Shown piece by piece: positions 1-6,332 of a stretch of DNA of 7,105 bases. The notes beneath the pieces are model-generated. The model saw nothing but the letters and a program-made list of their open reading frames with translations, was not told where the DNA came from and searched no databases. The position numbers and the translations under genes are program-made. Where the stretch lies: contig JAJYVK010000079.1 of NCBI GenBank assembly GCA_021792075.1, positions 1-7,105 on the forward strand, written 5' to 3'. Every line of letters starts with the position of its first letter. The stretch's first letter is position 1. The DNA comes from Actinomycetes bacterium (lineage in GTDB: Bacteria > Actinomycetota > Acidimicrobiia > Acidimicrobiales > Acidimicrobiaceae).

Positions 1-30
1 GACGAGAGTCACCGTAGACTGCGGGGACGC

Positions 31-114
31 GCCCGGGTGGCGGAATGGTAGACGCAAGGGACTTAAAATCCCTCGGCTTCGGCCGTGCCGGTTCGAATCC
101 GGCCCCGGGCACCA
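31..114 (+). tRNA. tRNA-Leu (anticodon UAA)
   Basis: This is a complete class II tRNA that decodes UUA leucine codons (and UUG by wobble). The acceptor stem pairs GCCCGGG (31-37) with CCCGGGC (104-110), followed by discriminator A and an encoded CCA (112-114). The anticodon stem AGGGA/TCCCT (57-61/69-73) holds the loop CTTAAAA with anticodon TAA at 64-66. A long variable arm (about 74-86, with a CGGC/GCCG stem) is typical of leucine tRNAs. The T arm is GCCGG-TTCGAAT-CCGGC (87-103). All stems pair without mismatch, so the gene appears functional. Its promoter would lie mostly left of the window. No clear T-rich hairpin terminator follows. tRNA genes are frequent integration sites, but no second copy of its 3' end is visible in the window. 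Confidence 0.97.
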
Positions 115-349
115 GATCAAGGCACGTTGCCAAACAGAGCTGGCAGAGTTGGAGTGCTCGCTGTTTGCTCGTCTGTTTTGGACGGTGTCACGGCGGTTGA
201 AAAAAATCAAGTGTGTCCCAGAAAACAGGGTTGAGATTCAGTTCGTCTGACAGTTCGCCGGGCAGTGGCCGCCGAAGGTGCGGATCAGACCAGTTTTGAC
301 GTGCTTACGGGAGCTTTGCTTTATTCGCCAATGCGTCGATAATTACCTC

Positions 350-370
350 GTGACGTCGAGTCACGACTCG
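350..370 (+). promoter_or_regulatory. Overlapping hairpins ahead of transposase
   Basis: Two perfect stems share bases, so only one can form at a time: GTGAC (350-354) with GTCAC (360-364), and CGAGTC (357-362) with GACTCG (365-370). They end 35 bases before the transposase ATG. In a transcript the alternative folds could affect readthrough or translation, but this is inference and the stems are short. A purine-rich ribosome binding site (TGGAGAG, 393-399) follows separately. Confidence 0.3.
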
Positions 371-405
371 ATGATTTCTCTTGATCCTTGATGTGGAGAG
401 TCCCC

Positions 406-1374
406 ATGCGCCAAGAGACCCTCGCCGACGAAGGCTTCGAGAAGTACCGCAAGCCCACCCGTCGGGAACGGTTCCTCGACGAGATGAACCGCCTCATTCC
501 TTGGGCCGAGCTTGCGGCTGTCTTCGAGCCGTTCTACTCCCGGGGCGAGGGCCGAGGCCGCCCGCCGATCGGCGTCGAGCGCCTGCTGCAGATCCACTTC
601 CTGTAGCACTGGTTCAATCTCTTGGAGCCGGCGGTGGAGGGCGCGCTCGACGATTCCCGGGTCCTGCGTCGGTTCGTCGGCATCGACCTCGGGCGGGAGC
701 CCATGCCGGACGAGACCACCATCGGCAAGTTCCGTCCTTTGCTGGAGCGCCACCAGCTGGGAGAGCGGCTCTTTACGCTCATCGGGGAGTCCCTCCAGGA
801 GAACGAACGGCCTCAAGGTTCACACCGGGACCCTTGTGGACGCCACGATCATCAGCGCGCCGAGTTCCACCAAGGATAAGGACCGGCGGCGGGATCCCGA
901 GATGCATCAGACGAAGAAGGGCAACCCGTGGGACTTTGGCATGAAGGCTCATCTCGGGGTTGACAGCCGCACCAAGCTGATCCATTCGGTCGTCGCCACC
1001 CCGGCCCATGGGCATGACCCTCGGGTCCTTCCCGAGCTCCTTCACTGGGGGGAGACCCGTGTCTGGGGGGACGCGGCGTACGCCGGGCAGAGGGAGATCC
1101 TCCGCCGGTATACGCCGAGAGCGAAGGACTTCACCCAGAGGAAGGGTCACCGTGACCGCGCGTTGACGGAGGCGGAGCGGGAGAGGAATCGTGCCCGGGC
1201 GAGGGTTCGAGCCTTGGTGGAGCATCCGTTTCTGGTGCTCAAGCGTCTTTTTGGTTTCAACAAGGTTCGGTACCGAGGTCTTGAGGAGAACACCCAGAGG
1301 CTCTTCGTGGCCTGTGGTTGGTGAACCTGTATTTGGTGTGGCGGTGGCTCCTGCGGCGGATGGGTGTCGCGTAG
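406..1374 (+). pseudogene. IS5-family DDE transposase, three lesions
   Basis: The ATG at 406 follows a GGAGAG ribosome binding site and begins MRQETLADEGFEKYRKPTR. The first part reads in one frame with a nonsense TAG at 604-606, inside QIHFL-stop-HWFNL, where relatives usually have Gln (CAG to TAG). A four-base tandem duplication at 801-808 then shifts the frame. The second frame holds VDATIISAPSS (Asp at 839), the FGMKAHLGVD block, WGDAAY (Asp at 1070) and VEHPFLVLKRLFGFNKVRYRGL (Glu at 1220), which are the DDE residues in family order. One missing base near 1316-1318 (GCGTTG expected, GGTTG seen) moves the true tail LVNLYLVWRWLLRRMGVA to a third frame, ending at TAG 1372-1374. Repaired, the protein would be about 321 residues, normal for the family. 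It cannot be made as it stands. Confidence 0.9.
801..808 (+). repeat. GAAC tandem duplication causing frameshift
   Basis: GAACGAAC stands where uninterrupted relatives would read one unit before GGCCTCAAG (Asn-Gly-Leu-Lys). Removing one four-base unit restores a continuous reading from the N-terminal part (LFTLIGESLQEN) into GLKVHTGTLVDAT. A replication-slippage event is the simple explanation. Confidence 0.75.
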
Positions 1375-1536
1375 GATTCGTGCACCCAGACACGGTCGGC
1401 GACCGGAATAGGTTGCAGGCGAGGGGGTAACAAGTAAGTCCGGGGTTGAAGACTCGCGGCTTTGCCACCTTGTTTCGAGCTCAACGGGCCCAGTTGCCGA
1501 TCGTGCATAATCGTGCACAAATAGATTAGACATTCC

Positions 1537-1789
1537 CTAGGACGTGGTTATGATGAAACCAAAAAAATCAGCCAACTTGGTGTGTGTAGCTTATCGAAAA
1601 GCTTGCAGCCTTCCAACAAGAACCAGTATAATTCGCAATAAAAATCTTAAGGAATTAGTTGGATTTAGTATTGCTGGAATCGTGGGTTTTTTTGGTAGAC
1701 GCAGGTCTCGATCAAGATTAGTTGTGTTCAAATCTTCTCTATCATAAACAATGCTTCATGCTGTTAAGCTTTCACTCGATATAAAAAAT
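1537..1789. other. AT-rich spacer between two IS remnants
   Basis: This 253-base stretch is much richer in A and T than the IS genes on either side. A 67-codon open frame (ATG or GTG near 1544 to 1747) gives a basic peptide with no recognisable domain and no convincing ribosome binding site, so I do not call it a gene. The stretch may be original chromosomal DNA left between two insertions, or a fragment of another foreign segment. An AGCTT-ATCGA-AAGCT hairpin lies around 1588-1602. Confidence 0.5.
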
Positions 1790-2193
1790 TGAACACGTAT
1801 TTGGTCGTTAGCAAGCGCGACGGGAGGTGTCCGTGAGCGGGAAATCTTCGATGAAACGTTGGTCGGCCAAGCGCGAGTAGGAGGTGGTGCTGCGGCTTCT
1901 GTGCGGGGAGAGCCGGATGCGCTGAGCCGAGAGACGGGGCTGCCGACCGGGGTTGTTGTCGGGCTGGCGCGGCGAATTCCTGGAGGGAGGCCTGGCGATG
2001 CTGAAGCACCGGTCGGACGATCCCAAGGTGACGGCCCTGGAGCGGGAGCTCCGGCAGACCAAACGTCTGGTCGGTGATGTCCTGCCGGGCAAGGAACTCC
2101 TGGAGATGCGCATTGCCCGCTTCACCCTCTCGGGTGTGTGCTGTCTTCGCGCCCCTGGCGGAAGCAGCGCAATTTTTGTGCAAAACAGTGTCC
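1790..2193 (+). mobile_element. IS3-like element remnant, left copy
   Basis: The left end begins TGAACACGTATTTGGTCGTT at 1790 and runs into a broken orfA (1833-2120). It aligns with the inverted copy ending at 6128, which begins TGGACACTCATTTGGTCGTT. The stretch 1824-1862 matches the copy at 6094-6056 in 38 of 39 bases. A possible right end is CAAAACAGTGTCC (2181-2193); read in reverse it is GGACACTGTTTTG, similar to the left end GGACACTCATTTG. If this is right, almost all of orfB, which encodes the catalytic domain, has been deleted and the two ends brought together. The left end is well supported by the second copy; the right end rests on a short match. Confidence 0.65.
1833..2120 (+). pseudogene. 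IS3-family orfA (helix-turn-helix) remnant
   Basis: GTG at 1833 lies after GGGAGGTG and reads VSGKSSMKRWSAKRE before a TAG at 1878-1880. The reading continues as EVVLRLLCGES, shifts frame near 1914 to give DALSRETGLPTGV, and shifts again near 1950 to give LSGWRGEFLEGGLAMLKHRS and DPKVTALERELRQTKRLVGD, ending around ELLEMRIAR. This order (basic start, RKxEVVLRLLRGE helix, SRETGLP turn-helix, GWRxxFLxGG, then a leucine-zipper-like coiled coil) is that of IS3-family OrfA proteins, which bind the element ends and supply the N-terminal part of the OrfAB transposase. With one stop and two frameshifts it is dead. No orfB is found downstream. Confidence 0.8.
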
Positions 2194-2832
2194 GGTATTT
2201 CGGGGGGGGCACGGCGGGTCATCCCTGCCCTGAAATGCTGGGGATTGCACCCTCCTACAGCCGCACACGGGTGAGCGACGACAATCACTCCTCAGAAGCG
2301 TTATCTCGCTCCTGTAAGTGCCATGTGCCGTCCAGACTTCCCAGGATGAGGTTTATCGGTAATCTCGATGCTGTCCGCATCTGGTGGGTGCACGGCTTCG
2401 TGCTGGTACAATGAAAGCGATGGGCATCGTCACAGTGGCATCTGTTTTATAATCCCGGCGAGAACGACATCACGGTGAGGTCAGGAACCCTGGATGAGGG
2501 CATATCGTTTATATCTTTGCCAAAGCCCGTCACCTGGAGCCGTGATCAGGTTCTGCCCGCAACTGGATCCCGGTGCACACGTCTGGTTGAGTCAAGACCG
2601 AGAGGCCGATAATGCTATCCCGGAAGGAATTCTTGGAAACCTGAAAGCAGAGAGAGTGTGACGATACCTACCGCTTTTCAGAGTAGAGTATGGTGGAGTA
2701 TGTGTGCCCCGGTACTCAAGCGCTTCAACTCAACTATGGGTAGCGACCGGCGACTAGATTGTTAACTTTACCATTGGCCTCGCCGCTATTGTCAATGACG
2801 GAAAAATAATCTTAACTTTGTTTTACATACTT
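2194..2832. other. Gene-poor stretch upstream of the GT pair
   Basis: I find no convincing complete gene here. One frame stays open from 2415 to the TAA at 2610-2612 and reads protein-like (for example WHLFYNPGENDITVRSGTLD). It has no start or ribosome site and I do not recognise it; it may be a relic of a deleted gene. A GCACG-GCTT-CGTGC hairpin sits at 2390-2403 without a T tract. A perfect TATAAT lies at 2448-2453 but lacks a good -35 box. A weak promoter-like pair, TTGTCA (2789-2794) and TTAACT (2812-2817) with a 17-base gap, lies just before the membrane-protein gene and could drive it, giving a very short leader. Confidence 0.5.
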
Positions 2833-4869
2833 ATGGTTAAGCAATCGCACAAGCATGAGAAATCTGTGAAATCTGATAGTCTGCAGATAAGTTTGGCGCA
2901 TAAGATCACCTGGTTTCTAGTTTTCATAGCTTGCTTGATCATGGGGGGCGTCTTGTCTTTGCATTTTGGGCAAGATGCAAGCTTCGACTTACGTAATTAC
3001 CACCTGTATAACGCCTGGGCGTGGTGGAACGACCGTTATCGAAGTGATTTATTTGTTGCAGGCATACAAAGTTTTTTCTCTCCGTATCTTGACCTAATAT
3101 ATTTTGTACTCGCCAAAAAAATATTCGAGTATCACCCGCTTGTGCTTGGGTTCCTGGCAGGTTGGCCTTATGGCTGCTTTGTATTTGTTATGCTACTCCT
3201 TGCGAGAAAAGTTGCTGAAGTTTTGGGAATAGACAAGCAGGGCCGTATCTCCTACGGAATATTTCTAGCCGTTGCCGTTGGTTTAGGTGTGACAGGCGCG
3301 GCAGCATGGTCACAAATCGGCCTTACGACCAATGAACTGACGTTTGGAGCTATCACGAATCTAGGGTTCTATTTCATCATCAAGAATATGGGCTTTAGCG
3401 GTGAATGGAAGCCTGGGTGGCGTGAAATACTCATGGCCGGCTCACTCTATGGCATAGCTGCTGGGCTCAAGCTCACTGCATGTGTTTATGCACCAGGAGC
3501 CGCGCTTGTATTTTTTGCGCTTGAAAAAACGTGGCGTTCACGTTTTATGTCTGCACTCCTCTTTTCTGTGAGCTGGTTGGTGTGGTTTTCGCTCCTGTAC
3601 GGTCCATGGGCCCTGCATCTCTATCGCCTCACAGGAAATCCATTTTTCCCCATGTTCAATAATATTTTTCACTCGCCGTGGGCGAATGATAGCGCAGCGA
3701 TTGATACCCGATTCCTTCCTAAAACTACTCTTCAAGCCCTGTTTTACCCGTTCTATTGGATGTTCGCTTCTGCTCGACCAAAAATAAGCGAGCTGCGCTT
3801 CCAAGATCCACGTATGGCGTTTGCCTATATTGCGGTTATGCTTATCGTTGGAACGCTCGCGATTACTAAGATAAAGAAGAGACCACATCATGCTTCCATA
3901 TTGATATGGGCTACAACATTTTATTTTGTTGTGTCCTATGTAATCTGGCAGACATTGTTCTCGATCATGCGTTATTACGTCTCGTTGGAAGCAGTCGGTG
4001 CTATTCTGATTGCGGTTGCGATATTTGAAGTCGCACAGCTTGCTCCGCATCAGCTGAGGAAAGTCACTTTCCTGCTTGTATCGATAGTAACAATTGGAAC
4101 TGCTGTCTTGTCAACACGTTATCCAAACTGGGGTCATGTGCCATATGCCCGCAAGGTCTTTGTTTACTCTGCACCGGATTTGCCAAGAGGAGCCTTGTTG
4201 GCCCTGGCAAGCCAGCCGACAGGATACGCAGCCGTGTTGATGGGCTCAAAAGAGCCCTCTCTGCATTTCCTTGGACTTCCGACTTATTTTGACAATAAGT
4301 TTGCGCATACTGAGCTCATGCATCAAGTCATGCACCGGATAAAAAGATACCGGAGAAATGAGTTTGTTGCTTATAGCGTGCGTAGCCCGCCGCCAATTTC
4401 ACGCATGGATTTTGTGGGACTCCGGATGGAGCTGAATCAATGCCGCGACTTTTCAAGCAACTTGGGCTCGCCACTGCGGATTTGCAAGGCGGCCTATGAT
4501 CAGAAATTGGTTGGCAAGCTTAGCGCAGCGCGCGTTCTCTATCGTTTGAGTGCGATCCCATTGAGCATCAGTGCAAATACACAGCTGAACATTTCTCTGA
4601 CTCTTCGTTGTAGTTCAAGAGCACAGTTGGGTAGTGCCGTAATTACTTGGGCTGTCGAACGGCAGTATCAGGGGCCTTACCGCCTCTATGTGTCACCTTT
4701 CGAGCGAACAAGGGCTTTGGTTGCAAGCGGTGGTTCGAAGGGTCGTGCAATGGCTTTAGGGTGGGTACGAAGTGGTGACCGTTTCATATTGACGAACGAT
4801 TCTGGTAAGGTACTGGCCAGCCAAGAAGTTGGCTATACAGCCTGCAAGCATGAGCATGGTCAAACATGA
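2833..4869 (+). CDS. GT-C-like multi-spanning membrane glycosyltransferase (predicted)
   Basis: The 678-residue product from ATG 2833 has about ten hydrophobic segments (roughly residues 25-46, 104-126, 139-160, 172-185, 199-230, 237-257, 328-347, 355-377, 385-405 and 411-428), then a largely soluble C-terminal part (430-678). The first loop after helix 1 holds GQDASFDLRNYHLYNAW, with Asp48 and Asp52 before Asn-Tyr-His; an acidic motif in this place is typical of GT-C enzymes, which use polyprenyl-phosphate sugars on the periplasmic side. The LTGNPFFPMFNNIF segment (267-280) recurs in such proteins of polysaccharide loci. Function is inferred from architecture and from the GT2 partner whose ATG overlaps this stop codon. 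Sugar and acceptor are unknown. The start is uncertain: no good Shine-Dalgarno lies ahead, and TTG 2818 would add five residues. A polymerase-like or other membrane role is possible. Confidence 0.8.
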   Translation: MVKQSHKHEKSVKSDSLQISLAHKITWFLVFIACLIMGGVLSLHFGQDASFDLRNYHLYNAWAWWNDRYRSDLFVAGIQSFFSPYLDLIYFVLAKKIFEYHPLVLGFLAGWPYGCFVFVMLLLARKVAEVLGIDKQGRISYGIFLAVAVGLGVTGAAAWSQIGLTTNELTFGAITNLGFYFIIKNMGFSGEWKPGWREILMAGSLYGIAAGLKLTACVYAPGAALVFFALEKTWRSRFMSALLFSVSWLVWFSLLYGPWALHLYRLTGNPFFPMFNNIFHSPWANDSAAIDTRFLPKTTLQALFYPFYWMFASARPKISELRFQDPRMAFAYIAVMLIVGTLAITKIKKRPHHASILIWATTFYFVVSYVIWQTLFSIMRYYVSLEAVGAILIAVAIFEVAQLAPHQLRKVTFLLVSIVTIGTAVLSTRYPNWGHVPYARKVFVYSAPDLPRGALLALASQPTGYAAVLMGSKEPSLHFLGLPTYFDNKFAHTELMHQVMHRIKRYRRNEFVAYSVRSPPPISRMDFVGLRMELNQCRDFSSNLGSPLRICKAAYDQKLVGKLSAARVLYRLSAIPLSISANTQLNISLTLRCSSRAQLGSAVITWAVERQYQGPYRLYVSPFERTRALVASGGSKGRAMALGWVRSGDRFILTNDSGKVLASQEVGYTACKHEHGQT

Positions 4870-5840
4870 ATGCAACGGCCCCCAACATTGTTGTTCTTAT
4901 TCCCTGTTTTAACGAATCCATCACGATCGGCGATGTAATTGCCAATTTTCGACAAGCTTTGCCTGAAGCTCGTATATACGTGTACGATAACAACTCTAGC
5001 GACGACACCATAGAACGTGCCAGAAAAGCTGGAGGCATTGTGTGCGAAGAACATAGGCAGGGCAAAGGACATGTGGTTCGACGCATGTTCCGAGACATTG
5101 ATGCAGACTGGTATGTGATGGTTGATGGCGACAATACCTACGATGCGAATCTCGCTCCAGAAATGCTGCGTGTCGCCATGTCAGGCCCGTACGATCTCGT
5201 CAACTGCGTTAGACGTGATGTCGAACAAGAAGCGTACCGTGGAGGACATCGCATTGGGAACCGGTTGCTCACGGCAGCCGTCCAGATAATTTTCGGTCAC
5301 CCGATACGAGATATGCTTTCGGGCTACAAGGTATTCTCGAGACGCTTCGTCAAATCGTTCCCCGCATTCTCTGGTGGATTCGATATTGAAACAGAGTTGA
5401 CTGTGCATGCCCTGGAGCTGGATATGCCAATTGCGTATATCGAAGGCGCATATCGAGGCCGTGTGTCTGGATCAGAGAGTAAACTGAAAACATATCGAGA
5501 TGGATTTCGGATCCTGAGGTTCATCATCGCGCTCCTCAAGCATGAGCGCCCACTGTTGTTGTTTGGTAGCTGCGGGCTCATACTTGCACTCGTATCTCTG
5601 GTTCTGGGAACACCTGTCGTCATGTACTACCTGCATACTGGACTGGTTCCGCGCTTCCCCACTGCGATCCTCGCGATGGGAATCATGCTTCTTGCGTTTC
5701 TTAGCATGACTACAGGTATCATTTTGGATACCGTTACCCGTGGACGTAACGAAATACGAAGGCTGATATATCTTCAAATTACAGCGCCCACGAAACCTGA
5801 GCCATCCATTGATGATCGTCGTACATTTACCATTACTTGA
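4866..5840 (+). CDS. GT2 polyprenyl-phosphate glycosyltransferase, DPM1/GtrB-like
   Basis: The 324-residue product has a cytoplasmic GT-A domain (about 5-225) and two membrane helices (about 228-256 and 265-290). Visible motifs are VVLIPCFNES (9-18), DNNSSDDT (41-48, nucleotide-sugar binding), VDGDNTYD (86-93, the metal-binding acidic motif), RIGNRLLT (129-136), and DMLSGYKVFSRRFVKSFP with GFDIETELTVHALE (149-184). These are the usual blocks of DPM1-like enzymes that transfer a sugar from a nucleotide donor to undecaprenyl or dolichyl phosphate. The GtrB-like tail would hold the enzyme at the inner membrane beside its lipid substrate. The ATG overlaps the preceding TGA as ATGA and has no strong ribosome site of its own, so translation is probably coupled to the GT-C gene. 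The donor sugar cannot be read from sequence. The gene is intact. Confidence 0.92.
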   Translation: MNATAPNIVVLIPCFNESITIGDVIANFRQALPEARIYVYDNNSSDDTIERARKAGGIVCEEHRQGKGHVVRRMFRDIDADWYVMVDGDNTYDANLAPEMLRVAMSGPYDLVNCVRRDVEQEAYRGGHRIGNRLLTAAVQIIFGHPIRDMLSGYKVFSRRFVKSFPAFSGGFDIETELTVHALELDMPIAYIEGAYRGRVSGSESKLKTYRDGFRILRFIIALLKHERPLLLFGSCGLILALVSLVLGTPVVMYYLHTGLVPRFPTAILAMGIMLLAFLSMTTGIILDTVTRGRNEIRRLIYLQITAPTKPEPSIDDRRTFTIT

Positions 5841-5868
5841 TGCCTATCAGATCGTGCTCTAATACCAC

Positions 5869-5895
5869 TGTCAAGCGACACGAAGATTTGACCCC
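5869..5895 (+). mobile_element. Possible IS21-like terminal sequence
   Basis: TGTCAAGCGACACG (5869-5882) followed by TTTGACCCCC (5886-5895) resembles the TGTCA start and GACCCCC internal motifs found at IS21-family ends. No istA or istB coding sequence follows, so at most this is an orphan end. The call rests on a short remembered motif and could be chance. Confidence 0.3.
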
Positions 5896-5908
5896 CTGAC
5901 GACGTCTG

Positions 5909-5959
5909 GGACCGACCCTCTTGCGTTCATCAACTTTGCGACGTCGTTGGGGTGGGTCC
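5909..5959. repeat. Imperfect inverted repeat downstream of GT2
   Basis: GGACCGACCC (5909-5918) pairs with GGGTGGGTCC (5950-5959) in nine of ten positions around a 31-base loop. It lies 69 bases after the GT2 stop and has no following T tract, so it is not a typical terminator. It may be part of an IS end or a weak transcript-stabilising stem. Confidence 0.4.
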
Positions 5960-5980
5960 GTGCCCTTCTACGTCTCAGAC

Positions 5981-6085
5981 CCGTTCCCGGCACAGCACAT
6001 CCAGGCTTTCACCGCGCAGAAGCCGCAGTAGCATGTCCTGCTTGCGCCTTGCTGGCCAACGTTTCATCGAAGATTTTCCGCTCAC
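5981..6085 (-). pseudogene. IS3-family orfA 5' fragment
   Basis: GTG (6085-6083) follows GAGGTGTCC and reads VSGKSSMKRWPARRKQDMLL, then LRGESLDVLCRE, matching the first 34 or so residues of the orfA remnant at 1833. This copy keeps the frame where the other has a stop (KQD here, E-stop there), which helps to repair the family sequence. After about 5981 the reading leaves homology and hits TGA at 5977-5975. Only the start of the DNA-binding domain remains, so it cannot encode an active OrfA. Confidence 0.75.
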
Positions 6086-6128
6086 GGACACCTCTCGTCA
6101 CCTCACTCAACGACCAAATGAGTGTCCA
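5981..6128 (-). mobile_element. IS3-like element remnant, right inverted copy
   Basis: Read on the minus strand this begins TGGACACTCATTTGGTCGTT at 6128 and continues into an orfA start (6085). It is the inverted counterpart of the remnant at 1790, with 38 of 39 bases identical in the ribosome-site and start-codon block. Recognisable homology stops near 5981, after about 148 bases, so the rest of the element is deleted. The left end points outward, away from the GT pair, as in the other copy. On its outer side it directly abuts a right-end piece of the IS5-type element. Confidence 0.7.
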
Positions 6129-6303
6129 ATTTATTCGAGGGGCAGCCCATAGGGTTCGTGCGCCAGAACCCGGCTGACGACTGAAATATGGTGCCGGTGT
6201 GGGGGCAACACGTAAGCCCGCCGGTAAAAAAGCGGTCTTGACTCCCTTGTTTCGAACTCAACGAGCTCTGCAGCTGATGCCGCACGAATAGATCAGACCT
6301 TCC
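6129..6303 (+). mobile_element. Right-end remnant of second IS5-type element
   Basis: From about 6139 to 6303 this aligns with 1363-1536, the sequence spanning the stop codon and 3' end of the IS5-type element, in the same orientation. Shared blocks include TAGG-TTCGTGC (6150 versus 1372), GGGG-AACA-GTAAG (6204 region versus 1425 region), CTTGTTTCGA-CTCAACG (6246 versus 1468 regions) and the terminal AATAGAT-AGA-TTCC. The two copies differ at many positions, so they are old or came from related but distinct elements. The transposase gene itself is missing; the piece starts at the end of the IS3-like remnant, as if that insertion or a later deletion had cut it. Confidence 0.7.
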
Positions 6304-6332
6304 TTGATGCTTGCAAATTTTCCATCAAATCT

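Larger units (their letters stand above)
273..1536 (+). mobile_element. Decayed IS5-family insertion sequence
   Basis: The element holds a broken IS5-type transposase (406-1374). Proposed ends are imperfect terminal inverted repeats: the left end reads cGAAGGTGCGGATC from 273, and the right end, read on the minus strand from 1536, gives GGAATGTCTAATCTATT. A second remnant of the same right end at 6303 reads GGAAGGTCTGATCTATT, which supports a consensus GGAAGGT start. At about 1.26 kb the length suits the family. CTAG follows the right end (1537-1540), a target type used by some IS5 relatives, but the left flank (CCGC) does not match, so no target duplication survives. The right end is better supported, by the second copy, than the left. 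Decay of the ends and of the gene shows that this is an old, inactive insertion. Confidence 0.75.

Noticed and set aside
196..236. Possible IS terminus around AAGTGTGTCCCAGAAAACAG
   Set aside because: It resembles the start of some insertion sequences on the minus strand, but there is no matching partner end or coding sequence, so it was not listed.
779..1468. 229-codon open frame on the minus strand
   Set aside because: It is antisense to the transposase pseudogene and gives an arginine- and proline-rich product typical of a shadow frame in GC-rich DNA, with no domain.
1694..1734. tRNA-like motifs GGTAGACGCA and TTCAAATC, resembling the tRNA-Leu D and T arms
   Set aside because: The spacing is wrong for a tRNA, the stem next to TTCAAAT does not pair, and there is no acceptor stem. 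A ten-base match is expected by chance in a window of this size.
3538..4050. 170-codon open frame on the minus strand
   Set aside because: It lies inside the intact membrane-protein gene on the opposite strand and has no recognisable features.
31..6303. Integrase-type attachment site pair at the tRNA-Leu
   Set aside because: No second copy of the tRNA 3' end and no integrase gene are visible in the window, so the tRNA was not called an island boundary.
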